DNA from: Victivallales bacterium
GTDB lineage: Bacteria; Verrucomicrobiota; Lentisphaeria; Victivallales; SZUA-371
Length of the DNA stretch: 7,554 bases
Direction of reading: 5' to 3'
NCBI GenBank assembly: GCA_028691155.1
Contig: JAQUZV010000102.1
Span: forward strand, 1-7,554
Shown: positions 6,907-7,554 of the stretch, one piece after another
How the letters are laid out: every line of letters starts with the position of its first letter
Numbering within the stretch: position 1 is the first letter of the stretch
The notes under the pieces: model-generated
Told to the model about the DNA's origin: nothing
Database searches by the model: none
The model's input: the letters and a program-made list of their open reading frames with translations, nothing else
Position numbers and translations under genes: made by a program

Positions 6907-7554
6907 ATGAATCCCAAATCTTATGTCCCGGCCTTTCGTTTTGCCGTCCGGCTGCTGTGGTCGGCAATGGCCGCAATGCTGCTCTCTTCCTGTTATGGCC
7001 CGCAACGGGAATCGTGGAACAATCCGGCGGTTCCGACCGCGGTTCATATTTCTCCCCATGACTATGTCATTGTCCTGCCTCCGGGAGGAACCACGACGGA
7101 ACCCGGTGATCCCGCCCTGCGGCAATATGCCGTCCGGCATTGGCCCGGCGTTCCCGCCGTTACCGCCGCCGAACTCGCCGCCACCGGCAACTATGCCGCC
7201 AGAAACCTGCTGCTGCTTGGTACCCCGGACGAAAATAAACTGCTGCAGCAACTGCATGTCACGGCGCCGTTCGTGATCGCCGCCGACGGGATCGGGGCCC
7301 GCGCCACCCATCACGGCCGCCATCTGACCGTCTGGGGACGCCGCCATTTTCCCGGTCTCGGCTCACGTACGGTGCAGTTTCTGACCGGAGGTTCGCAGGA
7401 AGCGATTCTCGCCTATGATCCTGCCTCCCGTCCGGCCGCACCCGACTATGTCGTTACCCGCGGCCGCAATGAACTGCTGGAAACCGGCTACTGCCGCGAA
7501 TCCATCCCCGCCGCGCCGCTCGATTCCCCGATGATTGCCGACCGCGAAATGATT
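6907..7554 (+). CDS. Putative lipoprotein of unknown function (3' end beyond window)
   Basis: 216 codons are present and the frame is still open at the right edge. The N-terminus has basic residues (Lys4, Arg11, Arg15), a hydrophobic core (about 16-27) and the lipobox LSSC ending at Cys29, so export and lipidation are expected. Tyr30 rather than Asp follows the cysteine, which does not suggest inner-membrane retention under the E. coli rule. The mature part has alternating hydrophobic strands: DYVIVLPPGG (52-61), NLLLLGTPDEN (100-110), then APFVIAADGIG (120-130) and a strand ending in LTVWGRR (140-146). The NLLLLGxPxxN pattern recalls a small alpha/beta segment seen in some secreted hydrolases, but no catalytic motif is visible and the protein is incomplete. 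I do not recognise the family. It is divergent from the kinase, so shared regulation is possible but not shown. Confidence 0.82.
   Translation, partial: MNPKSYVPAFRFAVRLLWSAMAAMLLSSCYGPQRESWNNPAVPTAVHISPHDYVIVLPPGGTTTEPGDPALRQYAVRHWPGVPAVTAAELAATGNYAARNLLLLGTPDENKLLQQLHVTAPFVIAADGIGARATHHGRHLTVWGRRHFPGLGSRTVQFLTGGSQEAILAYDPASRPAAPDYVVTRGRNELLETGYCRESIPAAPLDSPMIADREMI

Noticed and set aside
6829..7347. Minus-strand ORF of 172 codons opposite the lipoprotein gene
   Set aside because: Gly/Arg-rich and antisense to a gene with a good ribosome site, signal peptide and lipobox.

Overview
The window looks like ordinary chromosomal DNA of a Gram-negative bacterium of moderately high GC. Envelope-directed products (a lipoprotein-type signal peptide and a LolA-fold periplasmic protein) support a didermal cell. 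The LolA-like family, the TPR plus GT9-like protein and the FHA-GAF histidine kinase together resemble Lentisphaerota/Verrucomicrobiota (PVC) genomes; this placement is inferred from family resemblance and no marker gene confirms it.

Minus strand, read right to left. A cytoplasmic FHA-GAF-histidine kinase (6372-4714) comes first, preceded by AT-rich DNA with a plausible promoter. About 149 bases later comes a complete LonA protease (4564-2144, with a GTG start preferred over an upstream ATG). Lon overlaps by ATGA with a secreted LolA-like protein (2147-1350). After 52 bases follows a TPR protein with a GT9-like C-terminal region (from 1297), which runs off the left edge of the window. Lon, the LolA-like gene and the TPR gene form a probable operon. 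The kinase may be a separate upstream unit or the first gene of the same transcript.

Plus strand. A divergent gene begins at 6907 and runs off the right edge. It encodes a lipoprotein with a clear lipobox and no recognised function. Between it and the kinase lie 534 bases holding the kinase promoter, a perfect 8-bp hairpin and two weak opposing small ORFs, neither convincingly a gene.

Working together: Lon handles cytoplasmic protein quality control, and the LolA-like protein probably acts in the periplasm on lipid or lipoprotein cargo. The TPR-GT9 protein may glycosylate an envelope or surface component, and the kinase integrates a phosphopeptide-type input (FHA) with a GAF signal. No response regulator, mobile element, CRISPR array, tRNA or rRNA was seen. 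I found no strong evidence for a new defence or mobile system; the oddest points are the non-acidic residue after the kinase's phospho-acceptor histidine and the unexplained divergent intergenic region.
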